From Caprella mutica (lineage: Eukaryota; Arthropoda; Malacostraca; Amphipoda; Caprellidae): 64,000 bases of DNA. Below the pieces are notes generated by a model, which saw nothing but the letters and a program-made list of their open reading frames with translations, was not told the origin of the DNA and did no database searches. Both the position numbers and the translations under genes were made by a program. Shown piece after piece: positions 45,043 through 58,538 of the stretch. The DNA is taken from positions 220,410 through 284,409 of the forward strand of contig CANNZV010000263.1 in assembly GCA_947561585.1 (NCBI GenBank), in the 5' to 3' direction. Each line of letters opens with the position of its first letter. Position 1 is the stretch's first letter.

Positions 45043-46195
45043 TGTCAATAATAGAATCTGTATCTGTGAAGTTGCTGTTTTTGAGATCGCCTGTGAGATA
45101 TTCGGAGGTGGAATCATCTTTAATATCATCAAAGCTGCTACTTGCATCGATATTCCCGCAACTACCTGCAGTTGATTCTTCTTCCAATGATGTTAAACTT
45201 TGCCTTTCATCATCCAATTCAGGATGTGAAAGGTCAACATATTCTTTTTCAGCCTCACCTTCTCTGCAGAAAACTGAAGGGTTTACAAGATCAATTTTGC
45301 TAGTTTGGTTGGGAGAGTTCACATTTGGAAACTCATCTTTTTCTTGCGTAGAATCCTTTAAAGATGAAAACTGGCAGTTTTTTTCTGATGCTGCTAGAGG
45401 CTCTGTGGTATTATAATCATATGATACATATTCTACTGAATTGTTTTCTTTTTAACCGTCTACAGTTAAATCGACAGTATTTAAAACTTTTGGTTTCGTT
45501 ATTGGACAAAAAAGACAAAAATGATTAGGAATATAAGATTCAAAATCTTTTGGAATGTTCATTGCCGTCCACATCAATGTACAAGCATTTGGTTCGGACT
45601 TCTTGACATTACGGCCAATTACCTTCCGGCTTAATGGTCCTGCAATGAATTCATCTTGAACCACTGGAGGATAGTAAGAACGAATTGGCTTATTGGTAAT
45701 TGAACTTAATGCATATATTTGCATCATTTCTCAATAGACTCCTATTTTGACGGCTGACATTATAAGATCTTTATGAGGAGATATTACGATCCTTACATCA
45801 TCAATAAGTTTGATCCGTGATGGATGCTCCAAATCATACCATTTCCGAAACTTTATTATTTCAATAGCTGTGAAAAGTGTAAGTAAGGAATTTTCAGTAG
45901 CATATAAATGTGAAGACATGGCTCGATACAGACAATTTCCGTCTCCTAATACTTTACGCGGAGAATACTTTTTGTATGTTACAGGGTGGAATGTGTGCAA
46001 TATTTCATCAGAGACGGTGTCAAGCACACCAGGTAGTTCAGAGGTATCTTTTTCATGGTAGGTACCATCTGGTAGCTTAATCTTCTACCTTTCTAAAAGA
46101 AGACTCACATTTCTTTCTGCATTCGGACGTCCCTCTTCCAAGCTGTAAAAAATAGTACATAAGTCGGTAGTTCGGAGACCTATAATATTTTTGAT
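45038..46195 (-). pseudogene. OTU-like cysteine protease relic with three in-frame stops
   Basis: One minus-strand frame runs through the whole stretch, broken only by TAG at 46085-46087, TGA at 45731-45733 and TAA at 45452-45454. No frameshift is needed. The middle carries GDGNCLYRAM, matching the OTU-family catalytic Asp/Cys box, and YIPNHFCLFCP about 150 residues later, placing a His where the OTU catalytic His is expected. Upstream is GLRTTDLCTIFYSLEEGRPN and LPDGTYHEKD. The last 130 residues are acidic and Ser/Thr-rich. OTU proteases remove ubiquitin. Three stops with frame otherwise kept suggest a recently dead gene or a multicopy mobile family. Introns around the stops were considered but no fitting sites were seen. 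Confidence 0.65.
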
Positions 46196-47195
46196 AGAAT
46201 ATCAATATTATATTTTATAGTTATGTAGAGTAATTTCATTAGTTTGGTTACTACAAAACCTGCTGGCGATTGTACAAATTAAAGCAAACAAAATTAGCAC
46301 TACAGTAATCATTTCTTCACTAAAAATGAATTATGATAAAAGCTCTAATGCTTAACCAACCTACAATAATTCACTAATTACTAGTACCTATCTTTAAATT
46401 GTTGCTCTCAATGAAAAGCAAGTAATTTGAATGAAAGTATTAATCACATTAATTAATCACACTAATATATTTTTTAAGTACCAAATAAATCAGACAGAGT
46501 AAGTTTATAACTATGTAATATCAACCTGATAACATTGATGATTAGAGAGATATTACTGATCTATACCCAAATCTATTTTAATATTTATCATGCATCATAA
46601 TTATTCAATTTATTTATTATTTACTGTAGAAATTGCAAACTATGGAATACATTAATGATTTAGTGTTCTTTTTACTAAGCACCTAATTATTTTAGATCTA
46701 TAGTTTTCTGAAATAGATAAGTTAAGTTATATCAAAATTTGGATCTTTTCTAAAATCGACAAATTACTTCAAGAAAATCTGCATATATGATACCAAGTAT
46801 ATATAATATATATGTATTATATACATGATGATACATATGTATAATATTCATTGGTCCGACATGACATAAGTTCGAAACCTATGCAGTTAGTTTCTGAAAT
46901 AACATCTAATGTACCTACGTATATAATATAATGAAATATTGTGCTATAGGACAATATTCGTCACCAATTGAAAATAAAAGAGATATACCTACTTTATAAT
47001 ATAATTATAATTTCTAGAAAATTACAATTAAATACGGTAAATATGAAAATAATTATATTAGTATTATAATATAATTCCTACTGAGCTAGTCATGATCGCA
47101 AATATAAAAATAATTATTAAAATTTAATCCAAAAGATAATGTTAATGTCGACAGTATAGAAAAATAAATTATTGAAACCAACATTGTTATATTAT
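46196..47195. other. AT-rich spacer, nothing recognised
   Basis: No exon or transposon terminus was recognised. TATATAATATATATG-type text lies near 46800-46850. Confidence 0.5.
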
Positions 47196-50100
47196 AGCAA
47201 AGAAAAAGTTAACAAATCAGGTATAAAATCACTGAAAAGACTAAACTGAAACACCATGTTATCCGTTCTGTTTGTTAGCAGTAGGTACAAACAATTGATT
47301 CATTATACCAATGACAATTTTAGAAGGAAGAAAAGTTAACAAATCAGGTATAAAATCACTGTAAAGACTAAACTGTAACACCATGTTATCCGTTCTGTTT
47401 GTTAGCAGTAGGTACAAACAATTGATTCATTATACCAATGACAATTTTAGAAGGAAGAAAAGTAAACAAATCAGGTATAAAATCACTGTAAACACTAAAC
47501 TGTAACACAATGTTATCCGTTCTGTTTGTTAGCAGTAGGTACAAACAATTGATTCATTATACCAATGACAATTTTAGAAGGATGAAAAGTTAACAAATCA
47601 GGTATAAAATCACTGAAAAGACTAAACTGTAACACCATGTTATCCGTTCTGTTTGTTAGCAGTAGGTACAAACAATTGATTCATTATACCAATGACAATT
47701 TTAGAAGGAAGAAAAGTAAACAAATCAGGTATAAAATCACTGTAAACACTAAACTGTAACACCATGTTATCCGTTCTGTTTGTTAGCAGTAGGTACAAAC
47801 AATTGATTCATTATACCAATGACAATTTTAGAAGTAAGAAAAGTTAACAAATCAGGTATAAAATCACTGAAAAGACTAAACTGTAACACCATGTTATCCG
47901 TTCTGTTTGTTAGCAGTAGGTACAAACAATTGATTCATTATACCAATGACAATTTTAGAAGGAAGAAAAGTTAACAAATCAGGTATAAAATCACTGTAAA
48001 GACTAAACTGTAACACCATGTTATCCGTTCTGTTTGTTAGCAGTAGGTACAAACAATTGATTCATTATACCAATGACAATTTTAGAAGGAAGAAAAGTAA
48101 ACAAATCAGGTATAAAATCACTGTAAACACTAAACTGTAACACAATGTTATCCGTTCTGTTTGTTAGCAGTAGGTACAAACAATTGATTCATTATACCAA
48201 TGACAATTTTAGAAGGATGAAAAGTTAACAAATCAGGTATAAAATCACTGAAAAGACTAAACTGTAACACCATGTTATCCGTTCTGTTTGTTAGCAGTAG
48301 GTACAAACAATTGATTCATTATACCAATGACAATTTTAGAAGGAAGAAAAGTAAACAAATCAGGTATAAAATCACTGTAAACACTAAACTGTAACACCAT
48401 GTTATCCGTTCTGTTTGTTAGCAGTAGGTACAAACAATTGATTCATTATACCAATGACAATTTTAGAAGGATGAAAAGTTAACAAATCAGGTATAAAATC
48501 ACTGAAAAGACTAAACTGTAACACCATGTTATCCGTTCTGTTTGTTAGCAGTAGGTACAAACAATTGATTCATTATACCAATGACAATTTTAGAAGGAAG
48601 AAAAGTAAACAAATCATGTATAAAATCACTGTAAAGACTAAACTGTAACACCATGTTATCCGTTCTGTTTGTTAGCAGTAGGTACAAACAATTGATTCAT
48701 TATACCAATGACAATTTTAGAAGGATGAAAAGTTAACAAATCAGGTATAAAATCACTGAAAAGACTAAACTGTAACACCATGTTATCCGTTCTGTTTGTT
48801 AGCAGTAGGTACAAACAATTGATTCATTATACCAATGACAATTTTAGAAGGAAGAAAAAGTTAACAAATCAGGTATAAAATCACTGTAAAGACTAAACTG
48901 TAACACAATGTTATCCGTTCTGTTTGTTAGCAGTAGGTACAAACAATTGATTCATTATACCAATGACAATTTTAGAAGGAAGAAAAAGTTAACAAATCAG
49001 GTATAAAATCACTGTAAAGACTAAACTGTAACACAATGTTATCCGTTCTGTTTGTTAGCAGTAGGTACAAACAATTGATTCATTATACCAATGACAATTT
49101 TAGAAGGAAGAAAAGTTAACAAATCAGGTATAAAATCACTGTAAAGACTAAACTGTAACACAATGTTATCCGTTCTGTTTGTTAGCAGTAGGTACAAACA
49201 ATTGATTCATTATACCAATGACAATTTTAGAAGGAAGAAAAGTTAACAAATCAGGTATAAAATCACTGAAAAGACTAAACTGCAACACAATGTTATCCGT
49301 TCTGTTTGTTAGCAGTAGGTACAAACAATTGATTCATTATACCAATGACAATTTTAGAAGGAAGAAAAGTTAACAAATCAGGTATAAAATCACTGTAAAG
49401 ACTAAACTGTAACACCATGTTATCCGTTCTGTTTGTTAGCAGTAGGTACAAACAATTGATTCATTATACCAATGACAATTTTAGAAGGAAGAAAAGTTAA
49501 CAAATCAGGTATAAAATCACTGTAAAGACTAAACTGAAACACCATGTTATCCGTTCTGTTTGTTAGCAGTAGGTACAAACAATTGATTCATTATACCAAT
49601 GACAATTTTAGAAGGAAGAAAAGTTAACAAATCAGGTATAAAATCACTGTAAAGACTAAACTGTAACACCATGTTATCCGTTCTGTTTGTTAGCAGTAGG
49701 TACAAACAATTGATTCATTATACCAATGACAATTTTAGAAGGAAGAAAAGTTAACAAATCAGGTATAAAATCACTGTAAAGACTAAACTGTAACACCATG
49801 TTATCCGTTCTGTTTGTTAGCAGTAGGTACAAACAATTGATTCATTATACCAATGACAATTTTAGAAGGAAGAAAAGTAAACAAATCAGGTATAAAATCA
49901 CTGTAAACACTAAACTGTAACACAATGTTATCCGTTCTGTTTGTTAGCAGTAGGTACAAACAATTGATTCATTATACCAATGACAATTTTAGAAGGATGA
50001 AAAGTTAACAAATCAGGTATAAAATCACTGAAAAGACTAAACTGTAACACCATGTTATCCGTTCTGTTTGTTAGCAGTAGGTACAAACAATTGATTCATT

Positions 50101-53100
50101 ATACCAATGACAATTTTAGAAGGAAGAAAAGTAAACAAATCAGGTATAAAATCACTGTAAACACTAAACTGTAACACCATGTTATCCGTTCTGTTTGTTA
50201 GCAGTAGGTACAAACAATTGATTCATTATACCAATGACAATTTTAGAAGGATGAAAAGTTAACAAATCAGGTATAAAATCACTGAAAAGACTAAACTGTA
50301 ACACCATGTTATCCGTTCTGTTTGTTAGCAGTAGGTACAAACAATTGATTCATTATACCAATGACAATTTTAGAAGGAAGAAAAGTAAACAAATCATGTA
50401 TAAAATCACTGTAAAGACTAAACTGTAACACCATGTTATCCGTTCTGTTTGTTAGCAGTAGGTACAAACAATTGATTCATTATACCAATGACAATTTTAG
50501 AAGGATGAAAAGTTAACAAATCAGGTATAAAATCACTGAAAAGACTAAACTGTAACACCATGTTATCCGTTCTGTTTGTTAGCAGTAGGTACAAACAATT
50601 GATTCATTATACCAATGACAATTTTAGAAGGAAGAAAAAGTTAACAAATCAGGTATAAAATCACTGTAAAGACTAAACTGTAACACAATGTTATCCGTTC
50701 TGTTTGTTAGCAGTAGGTACAAACAATTGATTCATTATACCAATGACAATTTTAGAAGGAAGAAAAAGTTAACAAATCAGGTATAAAATCACTGTAAAGA
50801 CTAAACTGTAACACAATGTTATCCGTTCTGTTTGTTAGCAGTAGGTACAAACAATTGATTCATTATACCAATGACAATTTTAGAAGGAAGAAAAGTTAAC
50901 AAATCAGGTATAAAATCACTGTAAAGACTAAACTGTAACACAATGTTATCCGTTCTGTTTGTTAGCAGTAGGTACAAACAATTGATTCATTATACCAATG
51001 ACAATTTTAGAAGGAAGAAAAGTTAACAAATCAGGTATAAAATCACTGAAAAGACTAAACTGCAACACAATGTTATCCGTTCTGTTTGTTAGCAGTAGGT
51101 ACAAACAATTGATTCATTATACCAATGACAATTTTAGAAGGAAGAAAAGTTAACAAATCAGGTATAAAATCACTGTAAAGACTAAACTGTAACACCATGT
51201 TATCCGTTCTGTTTGTTAGCAGTAGGTACAAACAATTGATTCATTATACCAATGACAATTTTAGAAGGAAGAAAAGTTAACAAATCAGGTATAAAATCAC
51301 TGTAAAGACTAAACTGTAACACAATGTTATCCGTTCTGTTTGTTAGCAGTAGGTACAAACAATTGATTCATTATACCAATGACAATTTTAGAAGGAAGAA
51401 AAGTTAACAAATCAGGTATAAAATCACTGAAAAGACTAAACTGCAACACAATGTTATCCGTTCTGTTTGTTAGCAGTAGGTACAAACAATTGATTCATTA
51501 TACCAATGACAATTTTAGAAGGAAGAAAAGTTAACAAATCAGGTATAAAATCACTGTAAAGACTGAACTGTAACACAATGTTATCCGTTCTGTTTGTTAG
51601 CAGTAGGTACAAACAATTGATTCATTATACCAATGACAATTTTAGAAGGAAGAAAAGTTAACAAATCAGGTATAAAATCACTGAAAAGACTAAACTGTAA
51701 CACAATGTTATCCGTTCTGTTTGTTAGCAGTAGGTACAAACAATTGATTCATTATACCAATGACAATTTTAGAAGGAAGAAAAGTTAACAAATCAGGTAT
51801 AAAATCACTGTAAAGACTAAACTGTAACACCATGTTATCCGTTCTGTTTGTTAGCAGTAGTTACAAACAATTGATTCATTATACCAATGACAATTTTAGA
51901 AGGGAGAAAAGTTAACAAATCAGGTATAAAATCACTGAAAAGACTAAACTGTAACACCATGTTATCCGTTCTGTTTGTTAGCAGTAGGTACAAACAATTG
52001 ATTCATTATACCAATGACAATTTTAGAAGGAAGAAAAGTTAACAAATCAGGTATAAAATCACTGAAAAGACTAAACTGTAACACCATGTTATCCGTTCTG
52101 TTTGTTAGCAGTAGGTACAAACAATTGATTCATTATACCAATGACAATTTTAGAAGGAAGAAAAGTTAACAAATCAGGTATAAAATCACTGTGAAGACTA
52201 AACTGCAACACAATGTTATCCGTTCTGTTTGTTAGCAGTAGGTACAAACAATTGATTCATTATACCAATGACAATTTTAGAAGGAAGAAAAGTTAACAAA
52301 TCAGGTATAAAATCACTATAGAGACTAAACACCATGTTATCCGTTCTGTTTGTTAGCAGTAGGTACAAACAATTGATTCATTATACCAATGACAATTTTA
52401 GAAGGAAGAAAAGTTAACAAATCAGGTTTAAAATCACTGAAAAGACTAAACTGTAACACAATGTTATCCGTTCTGTTTGTTAGCAGTAGGTACAAACAAT
52501 TGATTCATTATACCAATGACAATTTTAGAAGGAAGAAAATTTAACAAATCAGGTATAAAATCACTGTAAAGACTAAACTGTAACACCATGTTATCCGTTC
52601 TGTTTGTTAGCAGTAGGTACAAACAATTGATTCATTATACCAATGACAATTTTAGAAGGAAGAAAAGTTAACAAATCAGGAATAAAATCACTGTGAAGAC
52701 TAAACTGCAACACAATGTTATCCGTTCTGTTTGTTAGCAGTAGGTACAAACAATTGATTCATTATACCAATGACAATTTTAGAAGGAAGAAAAGTTAACA
52801 AATCAGGTATAAAATCACTATAAAGACTAAACACCATGTTATCCGTTCTGTTTGTTAGCAGTAGGTACAAACAATTGATTCATTATACTAATGACAACTT
52901 TAGAAGGAAGAAAATTTAACAAATCAGGTATAAAATCACTGTAAAGACTAAACTGTAACACCATGTTATCCGTTCTGTTTGTTAGCAGTAGGTACAAACA
53001 ATTGATTCATTATACCAATGACAATTTTAGAAGGAAGAAAAGTTAACAAATCAGGTATAAAATCACTGTAAAGACTAAACTGTAACACCATGTTATCCGT

Positions 53101-54918
53101 TCTGTTTGTTAGCAGTAGGTACAAACATTTGATTCATTATACCAATGACAATTTTAGAAGGAAGAAAAGTTAACAAATCAGGTATAAAATCACTGTAAAG
53201 ACTAAACTGCAACACAATGTTATCCGTTCTGTTTGTTAGCAGTAGGTACAAACAATTGATTCATTATACCAATGACAATTTTAGAAGGAAGAAAAGTTAA
53301 CAAATCAGGTATAAAATCACTGAAAAGACTAAACTGTAACACAATGTTATCCGTTCTGTTTGTTAGCAGTAGGTACAAACAATTGATTCATTATACCAAT
53401 GACAATTTTAGAAGGAAGAAAAGTTAACAAATCAGGTATAAAATCACTGTAAAGACTAAACTGTAACACAATGTTATCCGTTCTGTTTGTTAGCAGTAGG
53501 TACAAACAATTGATTCATTATACCAATGACAATTTTAGAAGGAAGAAAAGTTAACAAATCAAGTATAAAATCACTGTAAAGACTAAACTGTAACACCATG
53601 TTATCCGTTCTGTTTGTTAGCAGTAGGTACAAACAATTGATTCATTATACCAATGACAATTTTAGAAGGAAGAAAAGTTAACAAATCAGGTATAAAATCA
53701 CTGAAAAGACTAAACTGTAACACCATGTTATCCGTTCTGTTTGTTAGCAGTAGGTACAAACAATTGATTCATTATACCAATGGCAATTTTAGAAGGAAGA
53801 AAAGTTAACAAATCAGGTATAAAATCACTGAAAAGACTAAAATGTAACACCATGTTATCCGTTCTGTTTGTTAGCAGTAGGTACAAACAATTGATTCATT
53901 ATACCAATGACAATTTTAGAAGGAAGAAAAGTTAACAAATCAGGTATAAAATCACTGAAAAGACTAAACTGTAACACCATGTTATCCGTTCTGTTTGTTA
54001 GTAGTAGGTACAAACAATTGATTCATTATACCAATGACAATTTTAGAAGGAAGAAAAGTTAACAAATCAGGTATAAAATCACTGAAAAGACTAAACTGTA
54101 ACACAATGTTATCCGTTCTGTTTGTTAGCAGTAGGTACAAACAATTGATTCATTATACCAATGACAATTTTAGAAGGAAGAAAAGTTAACAAATCAGGTA
54201 TAAAATCACTGTAAAGACTAAACTGTAACACCATGTTATCAGTTCTGTTTGTTAGCAGTAGGTACAAACAATTGATTCATTATACCAATGACAATTTTAG
54301 AAGGAAAAAAAGTTAACAAATCAGGTATAAAATCACTGTAAAGACTAAACTGTAACACCATGTTATCCGTTCTGTTTGTTAGCAGTAGGTACAAACAATT
54401 GATTCATTATACCAATGACAATTTTAGAAGGAAGAAAAGTTAACAAATCAGGTATAAAATCACTGTAAAGACTAAACTGTAACACAATGTTATCCGTTCT
54501 GTTTGTTAGCAGTAGGTACAAACAATTGATTCATTATACCAATGACAATTTTAGAAGGAAGAAAAGTTAACAAATCAGGTATAAAATCACTGTAAAGACT
54601 AAACTGTAACACCATGTTATCCGTTCTGTTTGTTAGCAGTAGGTACAAACAATTGATTCATTATACCAATGACAATTTTAGAAGGAAGAAAAGTTAACAA
54701 ATCAGGTATAAAATCACTGTAAAGACTAAACTGTAACACCATGTTATCCGTTCTGTTTGTTAGCAGTAGGTACAAACAATTGATTCATTATACCAATGAC
54801 AATTTTAGAAGGAAGAAAAGTTAACAAATCAGGTATAAAATCACTGTAAAGACTAAACTGTAACACCATGTTATCCGTTCTGTTTGTTAGCAGTAGGTAC
54901 AAACAATTGATTCATTAT
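47196..54918. repeat. 127-bp satellite, about 61 copies, with higher-order structure
   Basis: The unit includes TGTTATCCGTTCTGTTTGTT, AGCAGTAGGTACAAACAATT, GATTCATTATACCAATGACA and AAGTTAACAAATCAGGTATA. Diagnostic variants recur exactly 1780 bases apart (14 units): AAATCATGTA at 48611 and 50391, GAAGAAAAAG at 48851 and 50631, TGCAACACAA at 49281 and 51061, CTGTAAACAC at 48121 and 49901. So about 1.5 kb (47990-49520) was duplicated to 49770-51300. The units are otherwise nearly identical. No gene. Confidence 0.96.
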
Positions 54919-55723
54919 TGCCATGTCAATCTATAAAAAAGTAAAAATTTGTTGAAAATTAGCAAACTTCAGGCAACAATATTTCGCTTGTTTGCGAGAA
55001 CACTGTCATAACTACAAAAAAGCTGTTTTTCAGGAGAGGCATTTTAGTACTTGTAATGTACGTACATTTAATGGTATATCGTTAGGACATTTAGCCTCTC
55101 TAGCGGTACATTTTGAAGTTACAATGATGATTTTTTTTACCAAAATAATCAGCATTTTATGCTTTACATGTCTATATGGATAACTCTAAAATACATGTTT
55201 TGTGTTTATGACGTTGTTGCTGCAAACAAATGATTTCAGATTTGAGATAAGATAATTATAGAATTTTTTCAAAATTCTGTATTGTGAGCAACGGGCTTCA
55301 AAAATATATTTTATAATTTGAATCATAATTGCTGATCACATTTAAGGTATGTTTATTCTTTTTATGTTCTATTGAAATGAACATTAGCTAAATATTTTCT
55401 TCTCTTTTTGAAGCATCGATGAAAACCCACATATTTATTTGAATTTTACTTAGCGGAACATTCAGTGACGAGTGGAATGATGGTAGATACTGTCCTTTTC
55501 AATAGAAATAAAATAATGGTAATTATTATTAGCATTTTTAAAAACACAATAAAAATTTGCATTCGGTACACGGGTGTCCCGATATGCAACAGTGTGTTCC
55601 CACCGCCGGTACACATATGGCCGAAAGGCAGTGAGTGCGTTAAAGCCCGTCCAAACGCTCTTACAAATAGCCATTTTTTTAAATCTTGTGATGGCGAACA
55701 GATTTGTCTGCAATATGGCAGGC
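54919..55723. other. Spacer, nothing recognised
   Basis: AT-rich, with a GC-rich patch near 55590-55670 containing CACCGCCGGTACACATATGG. Short open frames here show no domain and overlap each other. Confidence 0.5.
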
Positions 55724-56066
55724 AAATTTGTCTCCGATCACAAGAATCGCAACTGTCTGTGATTTTCAACATGTTGGACAAATTTGTCCCCGAACACAGG
55801 AATCAAAGTGTTTGCTACTGTTATTTGAAAGAATATTGTGATATATGGAGTAAATTTGTTGACTACTACATCATTTAAGATATGCATGAATGATTGAATT
55901 TATTGTTTAGTAGTCTATATATATATTATTTGATTGATATTTTGGTAAATAAATTTATAGAAATATTTGTATAAAAGAATAAATGTGATTAGTTATTTAC
56001 AATTCAACATATTGGGTACTAACTAGGGTAAGTTCCGAGTTATCGAACGGTTTCATATTTTCTGAC
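55724..56066. repeat. Dispersed repeat and MITE end, partner at 30056-30468
   Basis: CAAATTTGTCTCCGATCACA at 55727 and CAAATTTGTCCCCGAACACA at 55778 form a local direct repeat. 55772-56022 then matches 30056-30297, running into CTAGGGTAAGTTCCGAGTTA at 56023, the left end of the palindromic MITE. The rest of that MITE is missing where the 30-bp array begins. Confidence 0.78.
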
Positions 56067-56081
56067 ACGTGTTATTTTTGG

Positions 56082-56492
56082 CTCTAGGACAACTGCCATG
56101 CGGACAATTGACATGCAGTTAACTGCCATGCGGACAACTGCCATGCGGACAATTGACATGCAGTTAACTGCCATGCGGACAATTGACATGCAGTTAACTG
56201 CCATGCGGACAATTGACATGCAGTTAACTGCCATGCGGACAATTGACATGCAGTTAACTGCCATGCGGACAATTAACATGCAGTTAACTGCCATGCGGAC
56301 AATTGACATGCAGTTAACTGCCATGCGGACAATTGACATGCAGTTAACTGCCATGCGGACAATTGACATGCAGTTAACTGCCATGCGGACAATTGACATG
56401 CAGTTAACTGCCATGCGGACAATTGACATGCAGTTAACTGCCATGCGGACAACTGCCATGCAGTTAACTGCCATGCGGACAACTGCCATGCA
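56082..56492. repeat. 30-bp minisatellite, about 13 copies
   Basis: The unit combines GCCATGCGGACAATTGACAT and GCAGTTAACT. Thirty bases are ten codons, so repeat-only frames stay open on both strands. They have no other content and are not genes. The array ends 40 bases before the TIR element at 56536. Confidence 0.92.
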
Positions 56493-56589
56493 ATATTTTA
56501 TAACTTTGTTTTGGTTGAATTGTAATGCGCTTGTACACAGAGAAAAAAGTTTACTCATATTTAATGGGTCAACAATTTATGCTTTGAAT

Positions 56590-57125
56590 CAATTTATTAC
56601 GTGAGTTGGTTTGACTATATTCATGTTTTCATGTGTGTCAAAACAACTATGACGTGTGTGTCACCAAACATAGTTAATTCAAATCATTTTATGGATTGAA
56701 TCAACTTACTATGAGAGTTGGAGTTACATTTTGGGAGTTTGAACATATGTTAAAACAACTAGGACATAGTGAGTTGAAGTAACTCACAAAGATTGTCAAT
56801 TCAATGTATCTGGTGTATGAATTAACTTACTATGAGAGTTGACGCTACTTTTTTGAGTTTAGTTGCGAGTTAAATCAACTATGACATAGTGTGTTATAGT
56901 AACCCACAAAGACTGTTAATCCAGTGTATTCTGCAGTGTATGAATTAACTTACTATGAGAGTTGGCGCTACTTTTTTGTAAGTTTAGGTGTGAGTTAAAA
57001 CAACTATGACATAGTGTGATAATGTAACCCACAAAGACTGTTAATCTTATTTATCTGCTGTATAAATCAACTTACTATGAGAGTTAGTGCTACTTTTTTT
57101 TTAAGTTTATGTGTGAGTTCAATCA
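56590..57125. repeat. Subterminal tandem repeat, about 125 bp, four copies
   Basis: Each unit has AACTTACTATGAGAGTTGG, a GCTACTTTTTTG word, GTGTGAGTTAAAACAACTAT, GACATAGTGTG and AACCCACAAAGACTGTTAAT. Copies are increasingly diverged. It lies just inside the left end of the 56536 element. From 57130 to 57555 nothing else is recognised. Confidence 0.8.
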
Positions 57126-57567
57126 AATGAGTATGTGGCAACTTATGCTTTCCTCAAAGCTAATTTATTCGCATAACACTTTTCAGTTCAAATCTTGTTT
57201 CAAGTGTGTTACGTGTTGAATGTGAACGCTCCTCAATACCATTTTAGTTTAAGTGCAAACAATAGCGTTATATGCATTAAATAGTATTATCGCTGCCGAT
57301 CGATTATTAATTAATTCCATTAATAAATTGATAAATGTCTGCCTAAATATTCTAAAATATTGCTGATTGATAGTTTGGTGGCTTTATATAGGTAGTTATT
57401 TGAAGAGCTGATTATCAGTATATAACTTTTATAATAATAAATTTTGATTACTGCCTTCCAGTTTGTAAACTGATATCCAAACTAATTTTCCTAAATTATT
57501 ATATGTTAACTTATTTAAGCATCATACCTACCTAGCTGTTTTTTTTAGTGTCAATACCTTCTACATA

Positions 57568-58028
57568 GGGTACGGTCAAGAGCCCCCCCAGTCAAGAGCC
57601 CTCCCGGTCATGAGCCCCCCTGGTCACGAGCCCCCCCAGTCATGAGCCCCCCTAGGTCATGAGCCCCCGGTCACGAGCCCCCCCTCCCTGTTTTTTTAAT
57701 CCTTATTTACCTAGTTAAACAAATGAAGAATTACTTAGATAGAAATAACTGAGAGTTACTAATGTAGTTTGTTGTATCCGCTAGTTTGTTGTTGCACACT
57801 TCATGACTGTTTAATGATCTGGCAGGGGGGTTCGGGGGCGGCACGCCACCCGATATACATATATTTTATGTCTAGTCAGTAATGAACTACAAAAGTGTCA
57901 ATAAGGATTAAATAGTATAGGTAAATAAGGATTTAGAAACAGGGGGGCTCATGACCAGGGGGGCTCTTGACCTGGGAGGCTTATGACCTAGGGGGGCTCA
58001 TGACCGGGGGGCTTATGACCTACACCCC
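57568..58028. mobile_element. Mutator-like foldback element, 461 bp, 9-bp duplication
   Basis: Exact 9-bp duplications TTCTACATA lie at 57559-57567 and 58029-58037. Each end is a short tandem array of GGTCATGAGCCCCCC-type units, inverted relative to the other end. Termini read GGGTACGGTCAAGAGCCCCC and (inverse) GGGGTGTAGGTCATAAGCCC. Very C/G-rich ends contrast with the AT-rich host. No transposase. Nine-base duplications fit the Mutator superfamily. Confidence 0.85.
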
Positions 58029-58083
58029 TTCTACATAGGCTAGGCAGATACTGCGCTGTCCTCAGAATGCGCTGTCCTCAAAA

Positions 58084-58230
58084 TTATCAGGCGATTTCAA
58101 ATTTTCGGTCACGTATGAAATATAGTATATAGCTACCTGATAGCTAATTAAAATAAAAGTTAATTTAATATAGTTTTTCTTACGCGACCGAAAATGTGGA
58201 GCCGTCCGATATTTCGGAACTTATCCTAGT
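58084..58230. mobile_element. Palindromic MITE, left end lost
   Basis: Contains TTTTCGGTCACGTATGAAA paired with TTACGCGACCGAAAATGTGG, then the family end GATATTTCGGAACTTATCCTAG. The left terminal 25 bases are missing. Confidence 0.75.
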
Positions 58231-58538
58231 ATCTTAAGTAAATTGGTCTGATAATCTATATATTTTAAAACTAGTTGGTGTACCTATAGGTAGGGTTACA
58301 CAGCCAAATTCGGTTCTTTAATTTCTAATTGTGACCCTATATTAAGAGAGTCTGAAAATCATTCTGAAATTAGTTTAGCTATATACTGAATTGTTGAATA
58401 TCATAATTTAAGCTCAATTTATGATAGGTTCTATTCATTTCAAGAGTGCCTTGAAGTCATGATGGTTATTAATGTTTCTGAGATAAGAGACCGCAGTTAG
58501 TTAAAGTGCCGCAATTTACCTACTTGACCCTAGTTTTC

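Noticed and set aside
56040..56604. Open frames repeating MRTIDMQLTA or VRMAVNCMSI
   Set aside because: By-product of a 30-bp tandem repeat; the same DNA is open in several frames on both strands.
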